Source: Okapia johnstoni
Lineage: Eukaryota; Chordata; Mammalia; Artiodactyla; Giraffidae
Reading direction: 5' to 3'
Length of the DNA stretch: 64,000 nucleotides
NCBI GenBank assembly: GCA_024291935.2
Contig: CM044309.1
Location: 95,629,628-95,693,627, forward strand
The notes below the pieces were generated by a model, which saw only the letters and a list, made by a program, of their open reading frames with translations, ran no database searches and was not told where the DNA came from. The translations under genes and the position numbers were made by a program. This document shows positions 10,277-21,386 of this stretch, piece after piece (positions within the stretch are counted from its first letter, which is position 1; every line of letters begins with the position of its first letter).

Positions 10277-10314
<38 letters not shown>
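10264..10314. repeat. Compound (CG)n(CA)n microsatellite, 51 bp of alternating purine-pyrimidine
   Basis: From 10264 to 10314 every base alternates purine and pyrimidine, with about nine CG steps and then about 14 CA steps. It is the SINE tail microsatellite and a likely polymorphic length marker. Confidence 0.97.
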
Positions 10315-10317
<3 letters not shown>

Positions 10318-11487
10318 ACCCGAGGTACTTCATCGTCTAGGCGCTGCGAACTGAACTTAGGTAAAGTTGGTAGAAGTACACAGTGGTGTTCCTGCCAGTC
10401 ACAGGGTGGAGAGAGGAGAGAAAGGGTATAGGCAGGGAGAGAGAGCAGAGCATTGCACTGAAATAAAATTATACATTTGAAATGATTGAAGCCAACAATT
10501 TGTTGAAGGGAGAATGGAGAGGTAGAGCTAAGTTGGTAAATAGGAATCCAATCTGGAGGACCATCTTATTTTATGTTTTACCAAGGATTTTAAGCAACAC
10601 CTAAGGAGTGTTATTTGAAAGAGTTCTGGACGCCTTCCACCACCTCCATCCCTCCCCTGTATGACACTGGCATTCCTCCTTTCATTGTTTCTGATCCAGT
10701 GCATTCCCTCCAGAGGTTTAACTCATGCTGGAGGAAAAAAAAATCACACTTCTTTTGCTTTATTTTAATGACACTTCTTTCTTTCTAAGATCAGCGCTCA
10801 GGAAGGCCTTTTGATGAGGTGCTGTCGGTCCCGGGGATAGGTAACCAAGAAGCAGTTGGAGTCTGAAGCAGGGGGAGATCCTGACGTGAGACATGGCAGG
10901 GGAGACAGGCCGTGGGAATAAGTCAGGAAGGGTGCTGTCACCTTCCTTAGTGATTTGACCAACCCTCCCTCCTCTTTTCCACTTCCCATTTCCCCATCAT
11001 GACATATACAGGGCATTCACCTATTGTGTCCATAGTTTGTGAACCCAAAATTGAAACCATGATCTTTTGAAAGATTTTTGTACCACTTCCTTTGAGATAT
11101 GTAGACTCTTACTGGATTTACAGGAGATCTCCATGATACGTTTGTATAATGAAAAGAATATTTGAAATCAGGGTGGTTTCTTTGCTGTAGTATAGCCGTG
11201 GGTGTGGAATGATGGTATTTCACAATGTGAATGACTGATTTTTTTTTCTGTTGAATGAACTAAAATATCTCACATTGCCAGAGTAGAACATCAAAGTTAA
11301 AGGCAATCAAAATGATTCTTATTGTTTCTCCATAAAAATAAAGTTAATTCTGTGTGTACATATATGAAGGTTCTGGTTAGTATTTTAAATTATTATTCAG
11401 AACCGGTGTTCTTTGTGAAGTTTAGAAGTGAAAATTCCATCTTAGTGTCTTTTGCCCATTTTTAGAAGTTCCTGTAGGTGGCCAAAA
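10315..11487. other. Unique sequence, nothing recognised
   Basis: A purine-rich GAGA patch lies at 10410-10450. No repeat family or exon recognised. Confidence 0.5.
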
Positions 11488-11590
11488 AGCACAGGTTTTA
11501 AAGAGTCGTGGGTTTGAGTTTTTGCATTACTCTGTGATTTCATGAAGTTAACACTCAGTCTCCAACTGATTTCCTCCTCACTTTATTTCT
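11488..11590 (+). mobile_element. MIR SINE relic
   Basis: AAGCACAGGTTTTAAAGAGTC, GGGTTTGAGTTTTTGCATTAC and TCAGTCTCCAACTGATTTCC follow the MIR consensus order (…GAGTCAGACTGCCTGGGTTCGAATCC…CAGTTTCCTCATCTG). Diverged. Confidence 0.55.
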
Positions 11591-12447
11591 TTTGATCTTA
11601 CATGTGCTTGGTACATGGTATGTTCTCATATTTTATAACTTTAATCTGATTATCTTCATCTCATGTGTCCTTTTCCTACATTTTCTACTGTTATAACATT
11701 TGCTTATGTTTATAATTTTCTGTATGAGTTAGAGAATTGTAGAAGTGTATTTTACTAACATTAATATCTTCACAATTTACAGTGTTTTTGTTAGCACTAG
11801 CACATCAGGCTTTTATAAAATCAATGAATATAGTTCTTGCTTTTGGATTTTGCTTTGCTCCCACACTTCCTGTGTTGCATGCTGTGTGTAGGGGAGGGGA
11901 GGACAGGGCTGTACACTTATGGCCCTGAGATATTGAAATGATCCTTTTTATGGAATCAGAAAAATGACCTTGACCTGAGTGTGTCTTACAGTCAGATTGA
12001 TCAAGGGCTTCTGTGATACTTCAGAAAGTTCTAGAAGTTACCCGAGCCTCTTCAGAACAACCCTCCCTTCTATGTGTTGATGACTGAAAATCTACAAAGG
12101 CATTGTAGCTGATGAAAGTTCAGAATGTTACAGTGTTCCTGGAGTTGGGGATAAGGGAATTGAGTCAGCTCATTAAACCTTTTCTAACATTTGCATAAAT
12201 TTTCAAATCCTTTATTGAAGCTTCATTTGTTAGGAATAAAGCCTGAGACCTAGGCTTTCAGTGCCCAGATCAAAAGATCTCCCACTGAGAGTTTAAATCT
12301 TAACTGAACCAAAAGGAATTCTAAAGAAATTTTTTTTACACTTTTTAAAAATTTATTTATTTTTTAATTGAAGGATAATTACAGAATTTTTTGCTTTCTG
12401 AAGAAATTTTACATCAGTTTTACCAGCTATAAATAGCATGTAAGATG
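11591..12447. other. Mostly unique sequence with a short L1-like patch
   Basis: At 12340-12385, TTATTTTTTAATTGAAGGATAATTAC-like sequence resembles the antisense L1 3' terminus. The rest is unrecognised. Confidence 0.45.
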
Positions 12448-12459
12448 ATCACTAATAAT

Positions 12460-12792
12460 GTTTTTAATTATATGTAGAATCTAAAAAATAATACAAATGA
12501 ATCTATGTACAAAATAGAAGCAATCTTACAGACATAGAAAACTAACATGGTTACCAAAGGGGAAAAGAAATAGGGAAGGGATAAATTAGGAGCATGAGAT
12601 TAACAGATATAAACTGCTGCTGTAAAACAGATAAACAACAGAAATTTATAGTGCAGGGAACTGTACTCAACATCCTGTAATAACCCACAATGAAAAATAA
12701 CCTGAAAAAAGTATATATATAACTGAAGCCCTTTGTTCTACATCTGAAATCAATACAACATTGTAAATCAGCTATACCTCAATCAAAAATTA
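12460..12792 (+). mobile_element. L1 3' UTR insertion
   Basis: Sense L1 3' end with ATGGTTACCAAAGGGG, AACAACAGAAATTTATAGTG and TTGTAAATCAGCTATACCTC. A 12-bp TSD with one mismatch, ATCACTAATAAT at 12448-12459 and ATCACTGATAAT at 12793-12804, brackets the 5'-truncated copy. Confidence 0.92.
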
Positions 12793-12946
12793 ATCACTGA
12801 TAATTCTAACCAGGATGGTTAACTGTACAACTATGATATCATATTCATTTTATAAAGAAACAGTGGTGAGGTAATATCCAAAAAGTAAATTTACTTTTCC
12901 AGAAGAATGAAGCCATGATAGAGTTAATGGGCAGGCAGTTGTTTTT

Positions 12947-13101
12947 TTAAATATTTGTTTATTTATTTGGCTGCACAGGGTCTTAGTTCTGTCATGTAGG
13001 CTCTTTGTTGCAGCATGTGGGATCTAGTTCCCTGGCCTGGGATCGAACCCAGGTAGATTGAGAAGAGGGAGTCTTAGCCACTGGACCACCAGGGAAGCCC
13101 C
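12947..13101 (-). mobile_element. CHR-type tRNA SINE
   Basis: TTATTTGGCTGCACAGGGTC, GGGATCTAGTTCCCTGGCC, GGATCGAACCCAGG and ACTGGACCACCAGGGAAGCC in reverse orientation. A 13-bp TSD with one mismatch, GGCAGTTGTTTTT at 12934-12946 and GGCAATTGTTTTT at 13102-13114, bounds it. Confidence 0.92.
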
Positions 13102-13290
13102 GGCAATTGTTTTTGATTTCCTAAAAATAATTGGTATTCTAAAGGTTTACTGTGTTCTTAAACAAGATTTTTTTTTTTGCCTTAACACAGAAAAATATTT
13201 TTTCCCTTGAGAAACATAGGTATGCTTTTGTAATCTTGACAAGGAAGATTGTGGTATATCCAGTTTCTCAGGAATATTACTATTTTTGTT

Positions 13291-13513
13291 GGGCTTCCCA
13301 GGTGGTCCAGTGGTAAAGAATCCTCCTGCCAATCCTCCTGCAGGAGACACAAGTTTTGATCCCTGGGTCAGGAAGATTCCTTGGAGTAGGAAATGGCAAC
13401 CCACTCCAGTATTCTTGTCTGGAAAGTTCCATGGACAGAAGAGTCTGGCGAGCTATAGTCCATGGGGTCACAAAGAGTCGGATACAAGTGAGCAACTGAG
13501 CATGCACTCATGC
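13291..13513 (+). mobile_element. Bov-tA SINE with small internal duplication
   Basis: Full-length. The 12-bp TSD, ACTATTTTTGTT at 13279-13290 and ACTGTTTTTGTT at 13514-13525, has one mismatch. Inside the head a short unit with TCCTCCTGC occurs twice (about 13321-13342). Confidence 0.96.
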
Positions 13514-13525
13514 ACTGTTTTTGTT

Positions 13526-14203
13526 AAGTAAGGCTCATCGGGTTGAGCTGAAAACCAACCCCTCCATGATCTTTACTGATGGAACTGAATACTTCCAAGC
13601 TACAACTCCTGTTTATTCTAATTTAAGCAAATTAAATATGTGAATTCAGATATGAAGATGTATAGATTAAATGATTGTATATTTGCCATAGGACTCCTTG
13701 GAAGAACAATCTAACCTAATATGTATAAAATGACTCACTGCAGATGAAAATGTAGTTTTTCAGAGAGGTACATACGTGGATAACTGTATAATCAGTCAGT
13801 ATTACTGGTTTCAAAATGCAAACTCGGCTAATAAGCAGCTCTTCTTTCTTCAGTAATATACATTCTTTTGTTTTGACGTTTAAAATACCTAGAATTTTTC
13901 TCTTTTGAAACAAACTGGGAGTGCAGATTGTAGTATAAATAGATGAAGTTTTTTCTTTAATATCTTGCACAGTGTTAGATGCGTGATCCCAGTGAGTGCT
14001 CGTTTAGTTATCACTTGGTTAAACCATATACGTTTGTCTTACTTGGTTTTCAGTTGAGCTTTTCAGTCATTTCTTCCTCTTTCCTATAATTTACCTTTAC
14101 AACTGAAGTATGAAAAACTGAGAAAATCACATATTCCTTTTGTCCATGGCTGATCAGCTGTATATATTTAGCAACTGGAGGAACATTATAATTTCAAATA
14201 TTA
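13526..14203. other. Unique sequence, nothing recognised
   Basis: AT-rich with no repeat or exon signature. Confidence 0.5.
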
Positions 14204-14213
14204 TTTGTAACTT

Positions 14214-15379
14214 CAGTTCAGTTGCTCAGTTGTATCCAACTCTTTGTGACCCCATGGACTGCAGCACGCCAGGCTTCCTTGTCCATCACCAACTCCCCAA
14301 GCTTGTTCAAACTCATGTCCATCAAGTCGGTGATGCCGTCCAACCATCTCATCCTCTGTCCTCCCCTTTTCCTCCTGCCTTCAATCTTTCCTATCATCAG
14401 GGTCTTTTCCAATGAATCAGTTCTTTGCATCAGGTGGCCAAAGTGTTGGAGTTTCAGCTTCAGCATCAGTCCTTCCGATGAATATTCAGGACGGATTTCC
14501 TTTAAGACTGACTGGTTGGATGTCCTTGCAGTCCAAGGGACTCTCAAGAGTCTTCTCCAACACCACAGTTCAAAAGCATCAATTCTTCTGCGCTCAGCTT
14601 TCTTTATAATCCAACTCTCACATCCATACATGACTACTGGAAAAACCCATAGCTTTAATTAGACAGACCTTTGTCAGCAAAGTAATGTAATATGCTGTCT
14701 AGGTTCATCATAGCTTTTCTTCCAAGGAGTAAGCGTCTTTTAATTTCATGGCTGCAGTCACCATCTGCAGTGATTTTGGAGCCTAAGAAAATGAAGTCTG
14801 TCACTGTTTCCGTTGTTTCCCCATCTATTTGCCATGAAGTCATGGGACCAGATGCCATGATGTTAGCTTTCTGAATGTTGAGTTTTAAGCCAACTTTTTC
14901 ACTCTCCTCTTTCACTTTCATCAAGAGGCTCTTTAGTTCTTCTTCACTTTCTGCCATAAGGGTGGTGTCATCTGCATATCTGAGGTTATTGATATTTCTC
15001 CCAGCAATCTTGATCCCAGCTTGTGCTTCATCCAGTCTGGCATTTCTCATGATGCACTCTGCATATAAGTTAAATAAGCAGGGTGACAGTATACATCCTT
15101 GATGTACTCCTTTCCCAATTTGGAACCAGTTTGTTGTTCCATGTCCTGGAACTCTCTTCCTTTTTCGATGATCCAATGGATATTGGCAATTTGTTCTCTG
15201 GTTCTTCTGCCTTTTCTGAATCCAGCTGGAACATCTGGAAGTTCTTGGTTCACTGTTGAAGCCTTGCTTGGAGAACTTTGAGTAGTACTTTGCTAGTGTG
15301 TGAGATGAGTGCAGTTGTGTGGTAGTTTGAACATTCTTTGGCATTGCCTTTCTTTGGGATTGGAATGAAAACTGACCTT
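14214..15379 (-). mobile_element. BovB LINE, 5'-truncated, with internal deletion
   Basis: Antisense 3' end through the reverse transcriptase region, bounded by a perfect 10-bp TSD (TTTGTAACTT) at 14204-14213 and 15380-15389. The frame keeps the C-terminal domain ([20 protein letters not shown]) and YADD (RNINNLRYADDTTLMAESEE). Compared with the copy at 40.8-42.3 kb, about 157 bp are missing at about 15146. This removes RT motif A (FIDYAKAFD) and the motif linking it to the fingers. Confidence 0.95.
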
Positions 15380-15389
15380 TTTGTAACTT

Positions 15390-16829
15390 AAAGCACATTT
15401 AATTTAGGAATGCAGGAGGAGTTAGATCCTTTTAAACCCACTAAAAATCTTTAAGATGTTTTTACAAAGTACATGGAAAGGTCTTACTGTAGAAAAATGA
15501 CATGCTCCAGGGAGATCATTTGGGTACCTGAGGGTAAATGTACCAGTATGGAAAGAAGGTGTGTATAGTGAAGGTGATGTGAGGGTGAGGAAACTGTATC
15601 CTCGAATAGGAATTCTGGAAGTAGGACACCTGGTATGGGAAATACTGACGACCATAGCTACTTAGTCTAAACACTGAGAATCTGCATGTTCGATCGTGGT
15701 ACCTCTGTATTATGCCTTCCTACCCTCCTTGCCAGACCAGCTGTGGTAGTTGCTTGTCGCTGTTGAAGGTGACAGAAATGATTTATAAACTTTTATTTTT
15801 GTATGATTGCTTGACAGTAGTAGATGATTCCACTTAAATTGGCGACACTAATGTAAAGACGTGCACTGTACTCAGCTATTAAATTATTAACCTGGCACCT
15901 AGGTCTTCAAAAGATGTTTGAATGACTGGTTTCCACTCCGGTTTCTACCTGTTGATTTAACTTGCTGATGCTGATTTTATGTGAGGTAATCATGATACGT
16001 TTTATAAATTCTACTAGGAAACATAATCGGTTGACAAATGTTTGTAAAATAACTGACTTACATAAGATATTGGGAAATTCTAAAATACTGATATAATGTT
16101 TTTCATAGAATGCCTCAATTCCATTTCCTGTTCATTGGAAGTGGGAGAATGGAGTGTCCGATTTCCAAATACTTTGAAAATAATTTTCTATATAAAATAA
16201 AAACTTGGAGGGATAACTTGTGCACCCAGATGAATTTATAATTAATGATACTGTTGAAGTCAGTAAGTAATATTCGGGTGGATTCTTCCTTCTGAATTTC
16301 ATTGAAGGGATACAAATATCCGAAAACATTTTTTTTTAATTTGGGAATGTCATTATATTTTTGATTGGTATTTGCAGTTGATCGAAGATTTGCCTTTCTC
16401 ATCGTGCTTAACTGGCCCTAACATTAAAAATAGCCAGAGTTCTTAGGTTCTTGCCAACAAGAAGTGTATGAGGAAGTGAGTCAGGTGTGTGTGGTTATGG
16501 GGTGGAGCTGGTCTCAGATTTCAGGATTATCTCTAGGTGATCCCTGCAGCAGATTATCTGCATGTGAATGTGCTAGTGTGTGGGGTGATGAAGGTGGTGG
16601 TAGTGATGACTAGGAGGAAAGAAAACTCATCCATCTAGGACCTGACAGAAGTGTGCCTTGTTTTCTTATGGTTGCATGGCAGGATCTAAAGATTAGATAA
16701 AAATCAGAAGTCTGTCATCTCTGAGGATTTCAGTATTTTAAAAAGAGTATTAAGTAGAACTGTATTTCCACCTAACTGGAAATGCTACCATAATGAGAAT
16801 ATTTCTGTTTAAGTCTGAAACAAAGAGGT
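15390..16829. other. Unique sequence, mostly unrecognised
   Basis: A short L2-tail-like stretch (CCTGGCACCTAGGTCTTCAA) lies near 15893. A GGT-rich patch at about 16827-16843 belongs to the tail of the next SINE. No exon recognised. Confidence 0.45.
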
Positions 16830-17040
16830 GGTGGTGGTGGTGGTTTAGTTGCTAAAGTCGTGTCCGACTTTTGTGACCCCATGGACTGTAGCCTGCCAGG
16901 CTTGTCTGTTCCTGAGATTCTATAGGCAAGAATACTGGGGTGGGTTGCCATTTCCTTCTCCAGGGGATCTTCCAGACCCAGGGATCGAACCTGGGTCTCC
17001 TGCATTGTAGACAGATTCTTTACCAACTGAGCTTCAAAGG
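16830..17040 (-). mobile_element. Bov-tA SINE with (GGT)n tail
   Basis: Antisense copy: the tail microsatellite GGTGGTGGTGGTGGTGG, then GTCGTGTCCGACTTTTGTGA, the body, and GGATCGAACCTGGGTCTCC. The extreme head is changed (AGCTTCAAAGGG). No clear TSD. Confidence 0.93.
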
Positions 17041-17137
17041 GAGAACCCTGATTAAATGTGCTGATTCAGCACAAATGTTTACTATTTGCTCTTTCCCAAA
17101 ATCACGAAAAAATGAAGTGCAGAAGCAAGTAGGGTAT

Positions 17138-17616
17138 TGTTGACCTAAAAAGATGTACAACTAGAGAGTTGTAGTTAAGTTTTATTTGGGGCAAAATGAG
17201 GACTGCAGCCCGGGAGGCAGCATCTCAGATAGCTCTGAGAGACTGCTCCAAAGTGTCAGTGGGGGAAAGTCCATTTATATATTGGTTTTGGTGAAGGGGG
17301 AGTTCAATACCATGCAGCACTCATGGCTTTTTGTTAGTCATGAGGATCTGATGTCACCATGAAGGGATTTAGTGCTTCTCTAGATATGAGGAGATGCAAG
17401 GATTGAGATCATAAACTCTGTTCCTAAAAACATCCAACTGTCTAAAGACCTGTTCCACCAGATTCCCTGAAGCACAGAGTGCCTCACTCCCCCCTGAATC
17501 CCCTCAGGGGTTAACAGCCGAAGCAGCATGGGGTTCAGTCTCTGTGGAGGCAGATGGCAAATGCCTTTGTTGTTCAGTTGGCAATGCTCTTGCTAAGTGC
17601 CAATTTGTAGTTGACA
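17138..17616 (-). mobile_element. Solo LTR of a class I (ERV1-like) endogenous retrovirus
   Basis: A 479-bp element starting TGT and ending ACA, flanked by a 4-bp duplication GTAT (17134-17137 and 17617-17620), as gamma-like retroviruses make. Read on the minus strand it has a TATA-like box (TATATAAAT, about 17273-17282) and the conserved R-like CTCAGAGCTATCTGAGATGC region. An AATAAA signal follows (complement of 17181-17186), then a short U5 end. There is no internal gag-pol-env, so the provirus was lost by LTR-LTR recombination. It resembles bovine BTLTR-type LTRs, but the exact family is not certain. Confidence 0.8.
17273..17282 (-). promoter_or_regulatory. TATA-like box of the solo LTR
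   Basis: The complement reads ATATATAAAT. It sits about 90 bases upstream of the AATAAA signal, the spacing expected for an LTR core promoter and R region. Whether it is active is unknown. Confidence 0.55.
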
Positions 17617-17620
17617 GTAT

Positions 17621-18999
17621 AGACCCTTAAAGATAAACAGAAGAGAAGAGATGGCAGAGCATGAAAGATATTAACAAGTCTCTAGAATAAATCATGGAAA
17701 TATCACCCATAATCTTTATAGATTTTCAGTAGAAAAAAACCATAGTGATGTGGAGATGCCAGTATTAAAAACAAGAGTTTTATGAAAGTCAAAACACTCC
17801 GTTTAATCCCCAGAACCCACCCTCAACTTGGCTTTGTGATGTTTGCTGGTCATTGTAACTCTTGCATGTAGAAGGATGACTTTTTGAAAAAGTGATCCCC
17901 CAGAAAAGAGTCTATAGATACTAACATTTGGGGGTTCCCTAATAGGATGCTCCCCAGGTGATCAACCTGAAGTGAAATTAACCAGTCAGCAAACCCATTC
18001 ACCTGCACAGTACTTCCCATATCTGAATTTTAATGTCTGTCTCAGATGAAGACTGGCAGTAACCACAGAGCATCAGATTTGTGGGGAATGTCTGCAACAG
18101 GACTGTCCAAGCAAACCACACACCAAAAGAAAGAATCTCAGCACAGATACCATCCAGGAATCAAAGAAAAGTTCCTTAATTATCTAAAAGAGATCAAAGG
18201 ATAGAAGATGTTTATTAAACAAAAACAAGGTTTAAAAAAAAAAGAAAATAAGCAAGCTCTTCTTTCAGAAATTACAAATATTGCAGAAATAAATAAATTC
18301 AGTGGAATGATTGTGTAACTAAAGTTGAAGAACTTTTCCAGGGAGTAAAATTTTGTAAAGAAGAGTATAGACTAGGAAGGAAACAGTGTATGCAATGTAA
18401 GCCTCAATGTTTGAATAATAGATGTTCTAGAAAGGGAATGAATGTAGGTGATCATCAGTGTTTTTTTTTTTTTTTTTAAGGAGAGAGCCAATACCTGATA
18501 TGTTTGACTGAGTTTTGGAGGGCTTTTATGCTTTGAAATAACAAGAGTTAGTTGCTTAAAACACAAAGCAGCTATATGGCAGTCATTTACCCGGCCGTGG
18601 GAAGGGGATTAAATATTACACAGGAAGGAATATGTAATCCATTTGGTTCCACTGTGACCTGTATAGTATAAACACTGAATTTTGATTCTAATGCCCACAT
18701 TAAATTGTCATGGAACCCAGTTGGGTAGTTTAGGGCAGGAGAGCATAGAGTGAGTGTATGTGGTGTAAATAAGCCTCCTATATGACAGGAAATCAATAGG
18801 TGATATATACAAGTGATACGTGTTTAGAAACACAAAGACGGACATCAGGAAAAATGCTCAAAGAATTAAAAATGAACAGCTCTGGGGAGCAGGAATCAGG
18901 TTGGAAGGTATGAGATGGGAGCTGCTATTTCTCTTTTTATTATAAGACACTTAGTGCCATCTGACTATTAAAACTACTGGCATGTTTTACTTTAAAAAT
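17621..18999. other. Unique or very old sequence
   Basis: No family assigned. A T-run lies at 18460-18477, a short A-run at 18233-18242, and a stretch at 18930-19010 has the look of an old retroposon tail (ends in AAAAATAAAAG). No exon recognised. Confidence 0.4.
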
Positions 19000-19300
19000 A
19001 AAAGCAGGAGACAGGTTTTGCAACAAAGCCTACCATATACGATTTTGAAACAGCATATGGATGTCACAGCAGGTGCGATGTGAACTGAGCGGACGTCCGG
19101 GCAGTCTGAGGAAGACTCTGTGGTCCCCCTTGGGTCTGGCGCCCGTGGTTTGCACAAGGTTCGCCCTTCCTGTCCCAGGCGCCTCACGCTTGGCAGAATG
19201 TTCTGCCATCACTGTTTCAGAATTCTTGATAATTTAGGGACAAGAGGCCCCACATTTTCATTTTGCCCTGGGCTCTGCGAATTATGTAGCCAGACCCACT
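19000..19300. repeat. Putative ancient interspersed repeat, family not named
   Basis: The stretch with GACAAGAGGCCCCACATTTTC and GGGCTCTGCGAATTATGTAG resembles a sequence I remember as dispersed in mammals, but I cannot name it. It is richer in CpG than its flanks. Confidence 0.3.
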
Positions 19301-19565
19301 TCTAATAGATACATTGTTCGAATTCTGGCCTGATTGAGGTTGCTACTCCTTCCTTTGACCCTGACCTTCCAGTGGCCTGTTTTCACCCAGGCATTGCTGT
19401 GGCCACAAGGGTTGGAGTAAACTTACTTCCCTCCCAGGGAAGTTTAGAAGTCAGGGATTACGTGAGCCCCCTCCAGAAAATTGTCCTGGTTAGTTAGTTA
19501 ACTAATCTTTTGTTAGTTAATGCCCTTTTTAAAGAAGATATCTGACGCAGAAAGACGTTGTTGTG

Positions 19566-19791
19566 GTTGGTGGTGTTTGTTGTTCAGTCACTTAAGTCAT
19601 GTCCATCTCCTTTGCAACCCCATGGACTGCAGCCTGCCAGGCTTCTCCTCTGTCCATGGGATTTTTCAGGCAAGAATACTGGAGTGGGTTGCCATTTCCC
19701 TCTCCAGGGAATCTTCCCAACCAAGAGATCAAACCCACATCTCCTGTACTGGCAGACAGATTCTTTACCACTGAACCACCAGGGAAGCCCT
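19566..19791 (-). mobile_element. Bov-tA SINE
   Basis: Antisense, full-length, with a GT-rich tail (GTTGTGGTTGGTGGTG) at its 3' end and CCACCAGGGAAGCCC at the head. A weak TSD (TTGGTGGTGTTT and TTGGTGTAGTTT) is possible. Confidence 0.94.
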
Positions 19792-19821
19792 TGGTGTAGT
19801 TTAATAGACTTTTTTTTTTTT

Positions 19822-20019
19822 TTTGATAGCAGTTTAGGTTCTCACAGCAAAATTGAGGGAAAGGTACCAAGATTTCCCATATATTCCTTCCCAGACATGC
19901 ACGGTCTCTCCCATCATCAACATCCCCCACCGGAATGGAGCATGTTACAATTGATGAATCTACAGTGATCCATCTTTATCACCCGGAGGCCCTAGTTTAA
20001 CGTCAGGGTTCACTCTTGA
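19822..20019 (-). mobile_element. Old L1 (L1MA/MB-type) 3' region, left part
   Basis: The order TAGCAGTTTAGGTTCTCACA, GCAAAATTGAGGGAAAGGTA, CCATCATCAACATCCCCCAC is the same as in the copy at 58.76-59.28 kb. It resumes after the LTR at 20573. Confidence 0.8.
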
Positions 20020-20572
20020 TGTTTTAGTCCATTCCGGCTACTATAACAGTATGGTAGAGTGGGTGACCTATGAAAATAGAAATTTATTTCTCACAGTTTG
20101 GGAGGCTGGGAAGTCCAAGATCAAGGCCCAGGCCTGTGTCCTCACATGTGTAAAAGGGGCAAGGGGCTCTCTATGTTCTCCTTTGCATGAGTGCTAAGTC
20201 ACTTCAGCTATGCCTGACTCTTTGCAAATCTATGGACTGTAACCTGCCAGGCTCCTCTGTCCATGAGATTCTCCAGGCAGGAATACTGTAGTGGGTTGCC
20301 ATGCCCTCCTCCAGGGGATCTTCCCAACCCAGGGATTGAACCCCACGTCTCTTATCTCTCCTGCATTGGGAGATGGGTTCTTTACCATTAGTGCCACCTG
20401 GGAAGCCCCAGGTTCTCTTTTATATGGGCACTAATCCCACTCATTAGGGCTCCACCCTTGTGACCTGACCACCTCCCAAAGGCCCATTTCCTAATGCCAT
20501 CACATTGAGGATTGGATTTCAACATATTAAGTGGGGGTGGGAATGGGGACACATACTCAATCTGTAGCAGCA
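20020..20572 (-). mobile_element. MaLR solo LTR (MST/MLT1-type) split by a SINE
   Basis: Antisense ERVL-MaLR LTR: TAGTCCATTCCGGCTACTAT, GAAATTTATTTCTCACAGTT (contains the AATAAA signal on the other strand), then after the SINE GGCACTAATCCCACTCATTA, CACCTCCCAAAGGCCCA and CCATCACATTGAGGATTGG. It lies inside an older L1. Confidence 0.85.
20185..20411 (-). mobile_element. Bov-A/Bov-tA SINE inside the MaLR LTR
   Basis: Full-length antisense copy with a head reading TTAGTGCCACCTGGGAAGCC. A 10-bp TSD with one mismatch, GTTCTCCTTT at 20175-20184 and GTTCTCTTTT at 20412-20421, lies in LTR sequence. Confidence 0.95.
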
Positions 20573-20697
20573 CTGTATATTCTGTGGGTTTGACAATTTT
20601 ATAATGATGTGCCTCTGTCATTTTAATACCATGCAGAGTTGTTTCACTGCCCTAAGAATCCTCTGTGCTCTGCCTGTTCATCCCTGCCTGTCCCCAG
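20573..20697 (-). mobile_element. Old L1 (L1MA/MB-type) 3' region, right part
   Basis: Continues the 19822-20019 fragment: GTGGGTTTGACAATTTTATA, CACTGCCCTAAGAATCCTCTG and GTTCATCCCTGCC match the order in the 58.76-59.28 kb copy. Confidence 0.78.
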
Positions 20698-21386
20698 GCC
20701 CTAGTTATTTTTAATTCTGAACTATATACTGAGTTAAATGGTTCTCTTAGGAAAGGATATCTGACTGCCCAACAGAGAACTGGAAAGCTAAGCTATAGCA
20801 GCATTTTAGGAGGAAGAAGTTGATGGTGACCCTGAAGTATGAAAGGACTCCCCTTCAACAAAGGAGGACACAGAGAGGGCTAAAAATCAGGCCCCTTTTG
20901 GTCTCACTTGACATCTTGTAGTGAGCAGCGCCCTCTGTAGGCAGTTCTCACATCCTGGCTGGTCACCGCCTGTCTGCTGGCACATCCCACCTGTGTGTTA
21001 CTTTCAAGACCAGTTTGGGGATGTATGCACATCTGATGTGTTCTCTTAAAGGGTCTCCTCTGTGACCCATGAACTGACTGAGTCTGTCCAGTCTGCTGCT
21101 GATCTGACCCATGCATGTCGCTAGAACTCAGAAATGGAGGCTAAGCAGAGTCTGTCATGTGTGTACAGAGGAGCAGACAGTGCCAGCTGAGAAATAGTGA
21201 CCTGTTGCCATAAAGTGAGGAGGCACGTTTTCCTCTTTGGTTTCAGTAAATTCATTTTAAAAGCAGTTTTCAAAGAGGAACCTTAGAAATATCTAAAGCA
21301 GTAACAGCCACAGTAGTCTTTGTGCAGCCCCCAGAGTGATGTATCTGAAACACACTGCTAATTTAGACATATGCCTTCTGCTGTAT
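20698..21386. other. Unique sequence, nothing recognised
   Basis: No repeat or exon recognised. Confidence 0.5.

Noticed and set aside
10011..10313. Reverse-strand frames over the microsatellite and SINE
   Set aside because: The peptide is Cys-Val and Ala-Arg repeats from the CA/CG tract joined to SINE sequence, so it is not a gene.
14222..14662. Long plus-strand frame in the BovB region
   Set aside because: It is the antisense of BovB coding sequence, and such shadow frames recur at each minus-strand BovB.
17138..17616. A full endogenous retrovirus
   Set aside because: Only one LTR is present and no gag, pol or env sequence lies next to it.
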